Positions 51,522 through 59,323 of a stretch of DNA of 64,000 nt are shown here, in pieces. Every line of letters begins with the position of its first letter. Position 1 is the stretch's first letter. The notes beneath the pieces were generated by a model. That model was not told the origin of the DNA and searched no databases. It saw only the letters and a program-made list of their open reading frames with translations. The position numbers and the translations under genes were made by a program. This stretch comes from Blastocatellia bacterium (GTDB taxonomy: Bacteria; Acidobacteriota; Blastocatellia; Pyrinomonadales; Pyrinomonadaceae): positions 248,001 through 312,000 of the forward strand of contig PMSM01000014.1 in assembly GCA_003168335.1 (NCBI GenBank), written 5' to 3'.

Positions 51522-52048
51522 TTGTGAAGTGGATTACACGGCAAGACATTCGGGTCAATCGGACCGCGACGTGTTGGCTTATCCGGAGATTCATCGATCC
51601 TGAGGCTGACTTTGTGTTCGCGCCGCCAGATCAGATAGCTGCAATGCAAGTCGCGCAAGACGCGATCGGCTTTGATGCTCCCGGCGCGACCTATCCGCAC
51701 ACGAACGCCCAGGGTCTTTGCTCTTTCGCGGCGCTGGTACACGAACGGCTGGGACACGATCCAGTCTTATTGGAGATGGCGCGCATAGTTCAGGCAGCCG
51801 ACATTCAGGGCCAGCTGGACGATGATCCTGCCGCACGTGGTTTACAGACGATCAGTCATGGTTTTCCTTTAGTAACTAAAGACGACTACGAAACTGTCGA
51901 GCGCGCTTCATTCGTTTACGACGCGCTCTATGCGAGTATTATGGAAGGTCAGGCTCAAAATCGAATTGCTCACCGAGTTAGGCGAAGGAAGAGAGACTGG
52001 AAACTTGAATACGGCTCCGCAGGCAATAGCGGCGATGCACACTGGTAG
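51518..52048 (+). CDS. ChrB-domain protein (chromate resistance type)
   Basis: A 176-residue single-domain protein matching the C-terminal domain of Chr[21 protein letters not shown] at the start, [12 protein letters not shown], then [31 protein letters not shown] and [12 protein letters not shown]. ChrB is a chromate-sensing repressor in chr operons whose N-terminal part binds DNA; that part is absent here, so this is probably an enzyme-like or accessory version. It lies between an MFS transporter (4-bp overlap) and a superoxide dismutase (14-bp gap), the same company ChrB keeps with ChrA and ChrC. Confidence 0.85.
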   Translation: MIVKWITRQDIRVNRTATCWLIRRFIDPEADFVFAPPDQIAAMQVAQDAIGFDAPGATYPHTNAQGLCSFAALVHERLGHDPVLLEMARIVQAADIQGQLDDDPAARGLQTISHGFPLVTKDDYETVERASFVYDALYASIMEGQAQNRIAHRVRRRKRDWKLEYGSAGNSGDAHW

Positions 52049-52062
52049 AAAAGGGGACGAAG

Positions 52063-52845
52063 ATGAAAAAAGTTTCAAGACGACGGTTGATGAACATGAT
52101 GGCAGCGGGAGGCGCCGGGGTTGCGCTGACGACGTTGGTTAGAACCGAGCAGGTCAAAGCAGATGGAAACCGAGGGATGACAACCGAGGAGCAGGCGGCA
52201 ACTATCACTCCGGCGGCGCGGGCATTCAGTGGCCAACACTCACCGAAGCCGTTGCCGTTCGATCCTGCGAAGCTCAAGGGCATCTCAGAAAAGCTGATCA
52301 AGTCGCACTGGGAAAACAATTATGGCGGCGCCGTCAAAGCTCTCAACGCTGTCGAGCAAAGACTTGGCGCGATGCTTCAGGACAAGGACCTGCCACCGTA
52401 CGTTTACGGCGACCTCAAGCGCGAAGAGTTGATCCGCACTGGGTCGGTGGTGCTGCACGACCACTACTTCGCCAACCTTGGCGGTGATGGCAAAGCCAGC
52501 GGCAAGGCGCTCGATCTGATCAAGCAATGGTTTGGGAGTTACGAGCAGTGGGAAGCGGAATTCAAGAAGACGGCTAACGCCCTGGGAGGCGGGTCAGGGT
52601 GGACAATCCTTTCCTACAATTTGCACACAGCCGAAGTTCACAACTACTGGGCGTGGGATCACATGCACAATGCGCCGCTGGGCTATCCGCTGTTGGTGCT
52701 GGATATGTATGAGCATGCTTATCACATGGACTACGGCGCAGCCGCAGCCAAATACGTCGATGCTTTCATGCAGAACGTCAATTGGGATGAAGTCAACCGC
52801 CGAGTGGAAGAGATGCGCCCGCGCACAGCCCTCAGATCAAGCTGA
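52063..52845 (+). CDS. Tat-exported Fe/Mn superoxide dismutase
   Basis: A 260-residue enzyme converting superoxide to oxygen and peroxide. A twin-arginine signal is seen at the N terminus ([20 protein letters not shown]), so it is exported folded. The SOD domain begins near residue 65 with [20 protein letters not shown]; other ligand and active-site regions are [21 protein letters not shown], and [13 protein letters not shown], where the family has DxWEHAY. AGEN-type fragments are not clear, so Fe or Mn cannot be decided. ChrC of chromate operons is an iron superoxide dismutase, which matches this gene order. Confidence 0.9.
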   Translation: MKKVSRRRLMNMMAAGGAGVALTTLVRTEQVKADGNRGMTTEEQAATITPAARAFSGQHSPKPLPFDPAKLKGISEKLIKSHWENNYGGAVKALNAVEQRLGAMLQDKDLPPYVYGDLKREELIRTGSVVLHDHYFANLGGDGKASGKALDLIKQWFGSYEQWEAEFKKTANALGGGSGWTILSYNLHTAEVHNYWAWDHMHNAPLGYPLLVLDMYEHAYHMDYGAAAAKYVDAFMQNVNWDEVNRRVEEMRPRTALRSS

Positions 52846-52977
52846 CTCGCCGATTTCGCTTTCTGGGTAACGGAGCACTCCCACTTTCTGGGTAGTGGGT
52901 CAGTTTGAAAAAGTCACAGGTTTTTCGCTATGTCACGCGACCCGCCGCAAATCTCGGCGGTGTCCTAATCTAGCGGC

Positions 52978-53049
52978 GTTTAGAGTACCAACTTTGGTTG
53001 GGTTTCTTTCTCGCTTAATAAAAGCCCGACTAAAGTCGGTACTCTGAAC
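52978..53049. repeat. Hairpin repeat family R2, copy 3, inside element A
   Basis: GTTTAGAGTACCAACTTTGG and CCCGACTAAAGTCGGTACTC are nearly complementary arms of a hairpin. It is the most complete of three copies (also at 16538 and 41101). Confidence 0.75.
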
Positions 53050-53071
53050 ACCGTTTATCAAAGTAAGACAC

Positions 53072-53470
53072 CCCCAAATCTCATTCGATAACTCGCAAAT
53101 ACCGTTCGATCCGTGATGCGTGTTCGTCGGCACGCGACGAATATCATTGATCACCCGGAAAATATCGTCTGGTATTCGTCAAATTCCAACTGACATTTCT
53201 GACGTGTCGTGCGACACGTGCCGTAAACTAACTAGTACGCCACAGATATCGTTCGACATGCACCACAGGTCAAACAACACGTGGCATATATCGTTCGACA
53301 TGCGCCGCGGGTCAAACAACACGTGGCATATATCGTTCGACATGCACCACAGGTCAAACAACACGTGGCATATATCGTTCGACATGCGCCGCAGGTCAGA
53401 CGACACGCGGCACATATCGTCTGACATACGTGCCGTACCAACTGATATTTTCAAAATGTCAGGCTGAAAT
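53072..53470. repeat. 21-bp-period tandem array with a 42-bp higher-order core
   Basis: About 19 consecutive 21-bp units can be aligned. The core, 53246-53413, holds four 42-bp units (start ATATCGTTCGACATG) alternating between two variants, which suggests an older 84-bp duplication. Outer units are diverged. Because 21 is a multiple of three, both strands stay open over most of the array and would read as heptapeptide repeats (for example WHISFDM and HHRSNNT on plus, RRMSNDI and CHVLFDL on minus). No ribosome binding site supports translation on either strand. Confidence 0.85.
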
Positions 53471-53642
53471 TGTCCGACTTCCATTCATTCCGGGTTCTTC
53501 TGGCCTGTTATGCCTCACATGATGCCAGAGATAGCCCTTGGTGGATAAGACACCTTCGGTTGGGCGCTGATGCAAAGATAATCCCCTGAATCACGCTCAA
53601 GATGCGCTGGTTACAACCAAACTGACCCACTACCACTTTCTG

Positions 53643-53837
53643 GGTACTGGTTCAGTTTCAGTCCCACCAATGAAGATGACGCTGGGAGCGCGGACGTCCC
53701 GTCCGCACAGCGTGCGAAGCACGCTCCCTTTTTCGAGCTTCTGGCAGCAATAACTGTTCGCGCTCCGCGCTCAATGCGGACGAGACGTCCGCGCTCCCAG
53801 CAGAAGATCGACCTTTGGCTCAAACTGAACCAGTACC
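53643..53837. mobile_element. 195-bp TIR element B, copy 2
   Basis: Same length as, and one base different from, the copy at 12669-12863 (T to C in the left R1 arm near 53699). The 16-bp ends are identical to the first copy. Flanking 8-mers are ACTTTCTG (53635-53642) and ACTCTCTG (53838-53845), unlike the CGCCGTTT/A pair of the first copy. It lies directly between elements A and C. Confidence 0.88.
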
Positions 53838-54019
53838 ACTCTCTGGGTAGTGGGGTAACGTTGTGGTCATGGATTTCGTAGCCCGCAAATCGGGAGGAGT
53901 GTTCATTGTGGGTTTCTGCCCCGGTCATGCTGACTCTGACACAGAGCCGCAAGCCAGTCACAACCAACCGCAATCTAGTTGCAACCGCAGGCGCAGTCAG
54001 AAGGGCCACTGTGGTGAAC

Positions 54020-54283
54020 ATGACAATAGAAGACATTAAGTTAAGGGTACAGACAACGCTTGACGAACTCAGTAGCGAACACTTGATTCCTTTTAAGTTG
54101 ACTGCCCACAGAGTCAACACGGACGGGCCAGGAAAATACGTCGTTCCTTTTTATGACAGCAGAATCCATTCGTTTGGGTTCTCGTGGATAGATGGAGGAT
54201 CATCATTCAAAGAAGTCGTCCGGGCTGCGGTATTGGATCGCGTAAAAAGTATGGATGGCCCTCCGAATGGCCGGAGCGCGTAA
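54020..54283 (+). CDS. Small orphan protein inside TIR element C
   Basis: An 87-residue protein: helix (TIEDIKLRVQTTLDELSSEH), then strands with KYVVPFYDSRIHSFGFSWID and a final helix (SFKEVVRAAVLDRVKSM). The fold looks compact and real, but no family was recognised. The ATG at 54020 is preferred for its natural N terminus; a TTG at 53906 with GGGAGGAG six bases upstream would add 38 residues of random appearance. The gene lies wholly inside element C. It may be a passenger gene of that element. Confidence 0.5.
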   Translation: MTIEDIKLRVQTTLDELSSEHLIPFKLTAHRVNTDGPGKYVVPFYDSRIHSFGFSWIDGGSSFKEVVRAAVLDRVKSMDGPPNGRSA

Positions 54284-54307
54284 CTCTCACACCGCAAGTA
54301 AGCCCCC

Positions 54308-54451
54308 CCGGCGACCATACGTGCTTTTGAAATAGACAGAGACCAGGACGGGTTCGCGATTGTCCACATGACGAACGGCAAATCCCATTACATAGCCGAG
54401 AAGGACGCCCTCGCCTTGCGAACCCTGCTCCACGCCTCAAAAGCTAATTAA
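54308..54451 (+). other. Open stretch, possible gene remnant in element C
   Basis: A frame with no good start reads FEIDRDQDGFAIVHMTNGKS and ends LALRTLLHASKAN before TAA at 54449. The only ATG (54368) would give 27 residues. It looks like the C-terminal end of a former gene. No family recognised. Confidence 0.3.
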
Positions 54452-54576
54452 CCATATCCACACATTTACCCCACTACCACTTTCTGGGAGAGCTTTTCAC
54501 CTCAGCATAGTTCTAGTATCATAGCGTCCGCCCGCCCGGCTTGCTCCCTTTAGTGCGCGGAGAGATTCAAATTCTA

Positions 54577-57003
54577 ATGCAAAATTCCATTCGAACTATC
54601 GCGATCCTTTTGCTTAGCGCGAACGTGCTGCTTTCACCGTTAACTTTTCCGGCCTCGATTGTCGCGCAGGAGAGCCAGCCTCGCGCGCCTGCGGGAACCG
54701 GCGAAAAGAAGACTTGGCCTGCTGATCAAGGCTCAATCGTCAGGAAAGCAAGCGAATCCAAGGAGCAGGGTCAACTCCAAAATGAACCGGTGATGCGCAT
54801 CGCACTTTCGACCGACACGCGGGCAGCTACAATTTCAACCACCGCCAAGCTGCTCAACGCCTCCGAATTCAACCCGTCCGCCCTGCCGCCCGAAACCACT
54901 CGCGTACGAGTTGAGTCACGGATGCTGTCTCCTTCTACGCCAGTGAAGGACCGCGCTTACGACCTTGAAATTGCCCGCTCTCTGTCTCATGACGAAGCGG
55001 AGCGAATGATCGAATCAGTCCGCCAGATAACCGGGCACAATGCCCGCTCGCTCGCAGATTCGACCGAAACCTGGAAGGTCGTCGTCAGCAGCGAATCGCT
55101 TGAGGATGCGAACACCGTTTCAGCCAAACTCGAAGACGCAGGCTTTGAAGTGTTGTCATTGCGTGAAGCCGGCAGCGACAAGACAGTGGCCGTCGGCACG
55201 GGAAAGGCACCCGCGTTACCGGCGAAAGCGCCCAATGCCGCCAGCAGCAACAAACTCCGGCTGACCTCGCGGGCGATCGCGCCGGGTCGCGAATTGATTG
55301 CCTTCGCGAACGGTGCGGCGCCGCTCTTCCATTCGAGCGCGCCCCTTACCTTTGCTTCGAGCGACGAAGCGAACGCGCCGGTCCGCTTCAACGACAAACC
55401 TTTTCGCGGAAAGATCGAGGTGTTTGCAAACACGTGGGGAGCGCTGACGGTGGTTAATGTTATCGGCCTCGAAGACTATGTGCGCGGTGTCGTTCCCAAC
55501 GAACTTTCGCCCGGCGGGTATCCGGCAATCGAAGCGCAGAAGGCGCAGGCGATCGCCGCACGCACATACGCCCTCAAGAATCAGGGTCACTTTGCCTCTG
55601 AGGGATACGATCTATTGCCCACCACGCGGTCGCAGGTTTATCGCGGTCTCTCGAGCGAGAACTCTTTGTCATCGCGCGCGGTCGAAGAGACCCGCGGAAT
55701 GATCGCGACTTACAACGGCGAACCAATCAACGCGCTCTACACTTCGACCTGTGGCGGACGCACCGAAGATTCTGAAAACATCTTCAACGACGCCGTGCCT
55801 TACTTAAGGGGCCGCGAATGCGGTGCAGAGGGCAAGGCACCCTTCGCTCCGTTCACGATCAAGAGTGCCCGTGATCTTTTTGAAATCAAGGATGAAAAGG
55901 ACCTGGTGTTCGCGCGCGACGCGGCCCTGCTGGCAGTTAATGGTTTCTCTCTGCCGGCTGATCGAGTCTCAAGCGCCTGGCTTTCAGCGCACGTCGCAGA
56001 AACCGAAGCGCGAGACTGGTTGATGGCAGCGGGCCGATTGGCCCGGAATCCTCAGTTAACGATTCCTGATGAGGCGACCAAGCCGCCCGCATTCAGCACC
56101 GCCCTAATTGCGGCAGTCTTTGGTGACAAACGCGCGGACACACTGCTGAACAACGCGGATGCGGATTACCTGCTCGGCTTTCATGATGGCGAACAGGTGC
56201 CGGCAGCCAACCGCGCGGACGTGGCCATGCTGCTACGCGACGGGGCGTTGTCGCTGTTTGCCGATGCGACCTTGCGGCCTAAAGAGGCGATGTCGCGGGC
56301 GCGCGCGCTGCACGCGATTGCGCGTCTACTTGAAGGACGCGGTCTGCTGACTTTGCAGAAAGGAACTACGCGGCCCGCCGCTTCGGGCGTCCTGATCCTG
56401 CGCTCAAACAAAGGAAAGGACCTCCCCATAGTCGTCAACCGCGAAGCTTTCCTGTTCCGAGAGTTTGGCGAGAATCTTTATCAGATGAAGTCGCTGGCGC
56501 TCGTCGGCGGCGAGCCTTTGACCTTCCATGTCAACGCCAAAGGCGAAGCCGATTATTTGGAAGTTCGACCTGCGCCAAGCGGTGCCGCGGCCGAGCGCTT
56601 CTCACCATTCTCACACTGGACTGCGGAAATGTCCGTAGGCGAAGTGCAGGCACGCCTGGGCAGATCAGTTCGCGGCATCGGAGCAATCAGCGACCTGCGG
56701 GTGGTCGCGCGCGGATCTTCGCGGCGCGTAATTGATCTGGAAGTCGTCGGCAGTCAGGGCACTGGACATGTGCGCGGCGGACGCATCCGTTCGGCGCTGG
56801 GTTTGCGCGAACAACTCTTTGTCATCGATCGGATCTACTCGGAAAGCAATCGGGTCACCGGATTCATCTTCACCGGACGCGGCTGGGGCCACGGCGTCGG
56901 CATGTGCCAGGTCGGCGCTTATGGTCTGGCCCGTCAGGGATATAACGTTGAGCAGATTCTCAAGGCTTACTACACGGGCATTGAAGTGACGAAGATGTAC
57001 TAG
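54577..57003 (+). CDS. Large exported SpoIID/LytB-domain protein
   Basis: An 808-residue exported protein with an N-terminal hydrophobic signal segment (TIAILLLSANVLLSPLTF). Residues about 90-205 contain SPOR-like pieces (WKVVVSSESLEDANTVSAKL). The SpoIID domain starts near residue 285: GLEDYVRGVVPNELSP, AIEAQKAQAIAARTYAL and ALYTSTCGGRTEDSENIF. Its C-terminal part, RGWGHGVGMCQVGAYGLA, comes only near residue 770, so about 350 residues with an SLH-like region are inserted between. SpoIID family enzymes are lytic transglycosylases acting on stripped glycans. The ATG at 54577 follows repeat DNA. Confidence 0.88.
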   Translation: MQNSIRTIAILLLSANVLLSPLTFPASIVAQESQPRAPAGTGEKKTWPADQGSIVRKASESKEQGQLQNEPVMRIALSTDTRAATISTTAKLLNASEFNPSALPPETTRVRVESRMLSPSTPVKDRAYDLEIARSLSHDEAERMIESVRQITGHNARSLADSTETWKVVVSSESLEDANTVSAKLEDAGFEVLSLREAGSDKTVAVGTGKAPALPAKAPNAASSNKLRLTSRAIAPGRELIAFANGAAPLFHSSAPLTFASSDEANAPVRFNDKPFRGKIEVFANTWGALTVVNVIGLEDYVRGVVPNELSPGGYPAIEAQKAQAIAARTYALKNQGHFASEGYDLLPTTRSQVYRGLSSENSLSSRAVEETRGMIATYNGEPINALYTSTCGGRTEDSENIFNDAVPYLRGRECGAEGKAPFAPFTIKSARDLFEIKDEKDLVFARDAALLAVNGFSLPADRVSSAWLSAHVAETEARDWLMAAGRLARNPQLTIPDEATKPPAFSTALIAAVFGDKRADTLLNNADADYLLGFHDGEQVPAANRADVAMLLRDGALSLFADATLRPKEAMSRARALHAIARLLEGRGLLTLQKGTTRPAASGVLILRSNKGKDLPIVVNREAFLFREFGENLYQMKSLALVGGEPLTFHVNAKGEADYLEVRPAPSGAAAERFSPFSHWTAEMSVGEVQARLGRSVRGIGAISDLRVVARGSSRRVIDLEVVGSQGTGHVRGGRIRSALGLREQLFVIDRIYSESNRVTGFIFTGRGWGHGVGMCQVGAYGLARQGYNVEQILKAYYTGIEVTKMY

Positions 57004-57019
57004 GGTGGAGACGCAAAAC

Positions 57020-58033
57020 ATGCCACAACTCACATCAGATCAACGTGGACACCTTGATAGTGCAATTCGATGGTTCAAAGATCGGTATCTCACTGATCGG
57101 TATCAGGCCGTGCGCAATAGACTGCCATCAGTACGACTGGTAGCGACGCTGCAAAGTATTCATCAGGAAACAGAGGAACTGTATGAGCTATTCTTCGGTT
57201 GGCCGCAAGCTCAACTACTTGAGGTTCCTGAACGGTTGATTCCGTGCCTAAAACGTGTGCTGATCGCTTACCGACGTTACGAGGCAAACCAAGCGGAATC
57301 ACTAAAGGCCTTTACCAACAATTCTGATTTTATTCAAAGCTTGGAGAACAGAGTTAGCCCGTTGGACGACCTCCTCAGGGAGCCTTGGTTCGAAGTCGCT
57401 GAGCCCACTGCGATGCCACGGATTGCAGAATTACTGTCGATTCAAGCCCTTGAAGAGAATCCACGAGGGGAACCTTTAGCACCGCGCGAATACGATGAGA
57501 AATTCCATATCTTGCAGTCGCCAAAGCTCTTCATCAAAGATCTTAATCACTACCGCTGTTTGTGCGAGGAACGTGGGGCAACGGTCATTGCCGCTTACAT
57601 AGACATTGATGATTTTAAGGCGAAGTTTAATACCCCGTACAGCGAGACACAGGTTGATCGGCGAGTTCTACCGCTTTTCATGCAGGCGCTCGATGCCCAC
57701 GTATTCCAACATGGATTTGCATATAGGCAAGGTGGAGATGAATACCTCCTCTTACTTCCAAACCTATCGAGACACCTCGGAATCAGTTTCCTAGATGCTC
57801 TGCGCCTCAACCTGTCACAACTGGAGTATAGGGACATCGGAGAGAGGACTACTGTTTCCATTGGCTTCTGCTGCGTTGATCCAGACTCTTACTTAACCGA
57901 TCGCGAGATTGAAGAACTCGCTAATAGAGCAAAGAACTTCGCCAAGAGTAGTGGCAAGAATTGTATTGCAACCTATTCAGGAACTGGCTTTGAAGATGGA
58001 GACCTTTTCGTCGTGACTCCTCAAACTGCGTGA
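57020..58033 (+). CDS. GGDEF-domain protein (probable diguanylate cyclase)
   Basis: A 337-residue protein. The first 180 residues are helical and of no known family. The GGDEF domain spans about residues 185-335: IAAYIDIDDFKAKFN (metal-binding Asp), YRQGGDEYLLLLP (GGDEY in place of GGDEF), TTVSIGFCCVD and RAKNFAKSSGKNC. The signature residues needed for GTP binding are kept. No RxxD inhibitory site is obvious. GGAG lies eight bases before the ATG at 57020. Base composition is more AT-rich than its neighbours. It overlaps the convergent gene by 13 bp. Confidence 0.82.
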   Translation: MPQLTSDQRGHLDSAIRWFKDRYLTDRYQAVRNRLPSVRLVATLQSIHQETEELYELFFGWPQAQLLEVPERLIPCLKRVLIAYRRYEANQAESLKAFTNNSDFIQSLENRVSPLDDLLREPWFEVAEPTAMPRIAELLSIQALEENPRGEPLAPREYDEKFHILQSPKLFIKDLNHYRCLCEERGATVIAAYIDIDDFKAKFNTPYSETQVDRRVLPLFMQALDAHVFQHGFAYRQGGDEYLLLLPNLSRHLGISFLDALRLNLSQLEYRDIGERTTVSIGFCCVDPDSYLTDREIEELANRAKNFAKSSGKNCIATYSGTGFEDGDLFVVTPQTA

Positions 58034-58527
58034 TGGGCCGACAATCCAGTCCGACCTATTTGCATTATTGGCGAGGCGACATGACAACGGTACGGGGAAC
58101 CCACGCGTAGAAAGAAGAGCGTGCCGGCGTGTCCCGCCGCGCGAGCTTTGTCAGCAGCGTCAACCTCGTCATCTCCCACAAAATAATCGTTGGTCCCGAG
58201 CTCGATAGCTACAATTTCCCCCGTATGCTTGGGCTCGAGTTTCCGCGCCAACTCGTGCTGGTAGGTTTGCTTGGCGCGATCGATCTGCTCCAACGTCTGT
58301 TGCACACTCTCTTTTACTCTACTAATCACCTCATCACAGCAACCTTCCCAATAGGCGTTTGAAAAAGGAACACCAGAACCTTGATTTGCAAGAATCGGTC
58401 CCAGTTTGATAACGACCTCCCCGCCGTGTTTTCGACAGACCCGTATCTCTTTCGGAAGAGTCTTGATGATTTCACGCCATCTTGGAATCCTGGTAAAGTC
58501 TCGTGGATCTATGTCAACTTTGCTCAT
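58021..58527 (-). CDS. Hypothetical protein with a DUF5678-like segment
   Basis: A 168-residue protein. The first 100 residues are charged and helical (RVKESVQQTLEQIDRAKQTY). The part from about residue 105 (KHTGEIVAIELGTNDYFVGD, then ADKARAAGHAGTLFFLRVG) resembles the small DUF5678-type fold, which often precedes retropepsin-like proteases; this is a tentative match. The last 25 residues do not fit the fold and overlap the convergent GGDEF gene, so a frameshift near the end is possible. The ATG at 58527 is preferred. Confidence 0.6.
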   Translation of the reverse strand: MSKVDIDPRDFTRIPRWREIIKTLPKEIRVCRKHGGEVVIKLGPILANQGSGVPFSNAYWEGCCDEVISRVKESVQQTLEQIDRAKQTYQHELARKLEPKHTGEIVAIELGTNDYFVGDDEVDAADKARAAGHAGTLFFLRVGSPYRCHVASPIMQIGRTGLSAHHAV

Positions 58528-58564
58528 GAACTGCCTCCTCAACGGTTACTCCCATCAAATGATA

Positions 58565-58708
58565 TTACACAAACTCGATTCCTTCGAGCCAATTCTTCGA
58601 CTCCTTATTGGACTTGGCGCAATCAAAGAAGTTAGTTCTGATAGTGTCATGAGTTGCTTGATGTTGGATTACCATCGCGGCCATCTTCTCTACGACTTCG
58701 TCCGTCAC
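58565..58708 (-). CDS. Possible small protein upstream of the DUF5678-like gene
   Basis: A 47-residue frame from a GTG (TDEVVEKMAAMVIQHQATHD at the start, helical and amphipathic). It ends 38 bp before the next minus-strand gene, a spacing that would fit an operon. No family, no clear ribosome binding site. The start is near the divergent Uma2 gene. Confidence 0.3.
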   Translation of the reverse strand: MTDEVVEKMAAMVIQHQATHDTIRTNFFDCAKSNKESKNWLEGIEFV

Positions 58709-58742
58709 ATGTGCTAAATTGCCAGCAGACTCAGGAGTTTCT

Positions 58743-59303
58743 ATGGCAGCCCGAATCGAACCTTTACTCACCGTCGCCGATCTCGATGCCTGTCCCGATG
58801 ACAGCAATCACTACGAGCTTATTGAAGGAGAACTCTTCGTGTCTCGCGCACCTGGAATCCCACACCAACGCGTTCTCAACAATCTTCAATTTGCCCTTGA
58901 GTCCTATGTTAAAGAGAATCCGATCGGGATAGTTGTTCCCGGCGCCGGGGCTGTTTTCAGTGATTACGACGCAGTCATTCCAGACCTCGTTCTCGTGCGG
59001 AATGAGCGGTGGTCTGAGGTCGTAACTGAAATCAGGTTCACCGGCGCGCCGGATTTAGTGATCGAGATATTGTCCCCCGGCAAGGAAAACCGAGATCGCG
59101 ATTTACTCGTGAAGCGGCAACTCTACGCAAAATACGGTGTCGCGGAGTACTGGATCATTGATGCTGAGAATCGTTTGGTACAAGTTTACCGATTACAGAA
59201 ACAACGGCTGGAAAACGTGGCAACCTGGCGGAACGGCGAAGAGATTACGACGCCGCTTCTGCCTGATTTTAGATTGACCGTCACCGCCATTTTCAATCTC
59301 TAA
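58743..59303 (+). CDS. Uma2-family (DUF820) putative endonuclease
   Basis: A 186-residue protein of the Uma2 family, a PD-(D/E)XK nuclease fold abundant in cyanobacteria and soil bacteria. Typical marks are YELIEGELFVSRAPG, PHQRVLNNLQFAL, AVIPDLVLVRNER (core Asp), PDLVIEILSPGKENRDRDLL (Glu and Lys follow in VKRQLYAKYGVAEYWIID). Biological role unknown. The ATG at 58743 is chosen, eight codons after another possible start. It precedes the duplicated-domain secreted protein by about 20 bp. Confidence 0.9.
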   Translation: MAARIEPLLTVADLDACPDDSNHYELIEGELFVSRAPGIPHQRVLNNLQFALESYVKENPIGIVVPGAGAVFSDYDAVIPDLVLVRNERWSEVVTEIRFTGAPDLVIEILSPGKENRDRDLLVKRQLYAKYGVAEYWIIDAENRLVQVYRLQKQRLENVATWRNGEEITTPLLPDFRLTVTAIFNL

Positions 59304-59323
59304 GATTCCATTTGCTTCCAACC

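Larger units (their letters stand above)
52891..53634. mobile_element. TIR element A (744 bp) with 21-bp-periodic core
   Basis: The ends are perfect 17-bp inverted repeats, GGTAGTGGGTCAGTTTG and its complement. The element is flanked by identical 8-bp repeats ACTTTCTG at 52883-52890 and 53635-53642. Just left is a further GCTTTCTG at 52858-52865. Inside are one copy of hairpin repeat R2 and a long 21-bp-period array. No transposase is present. The ends match those of element B at 14 of the first 16 positions. Confidence 0.8.
53846..54478. mobile_element. TIR element C (633 bp) with small ORFs
   Basis: Perfect 13-bp terminal inverted repeats, GGTAGTGGGGTAA and its complement, flanked by ACTCTCTG (53838-53845) and ACTTTCTG (54479-54486). 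It contains a small gene at 54020-54283 and a further open stretch at about 54308-54451. The ends are closest to those of element A over the first nine bases. Confidence 0.75.

Noticed and set aside
53246-53413. Possible CRISPR array
   Set aside because: The 42-bp units are contiguous with no unique spacers, and no cas gene is near.
53120-53467. 115-residue open frame on the plus strand (and a 101-residue one on the minus strand, 53179-53484)
   Set aside because: Both arise from the 21-bp periodic array, which stays open because 21 is a multiple of three. Neither has a convincing ribosome binding site. Kept as a repeat, with the coding option noted as a finding.
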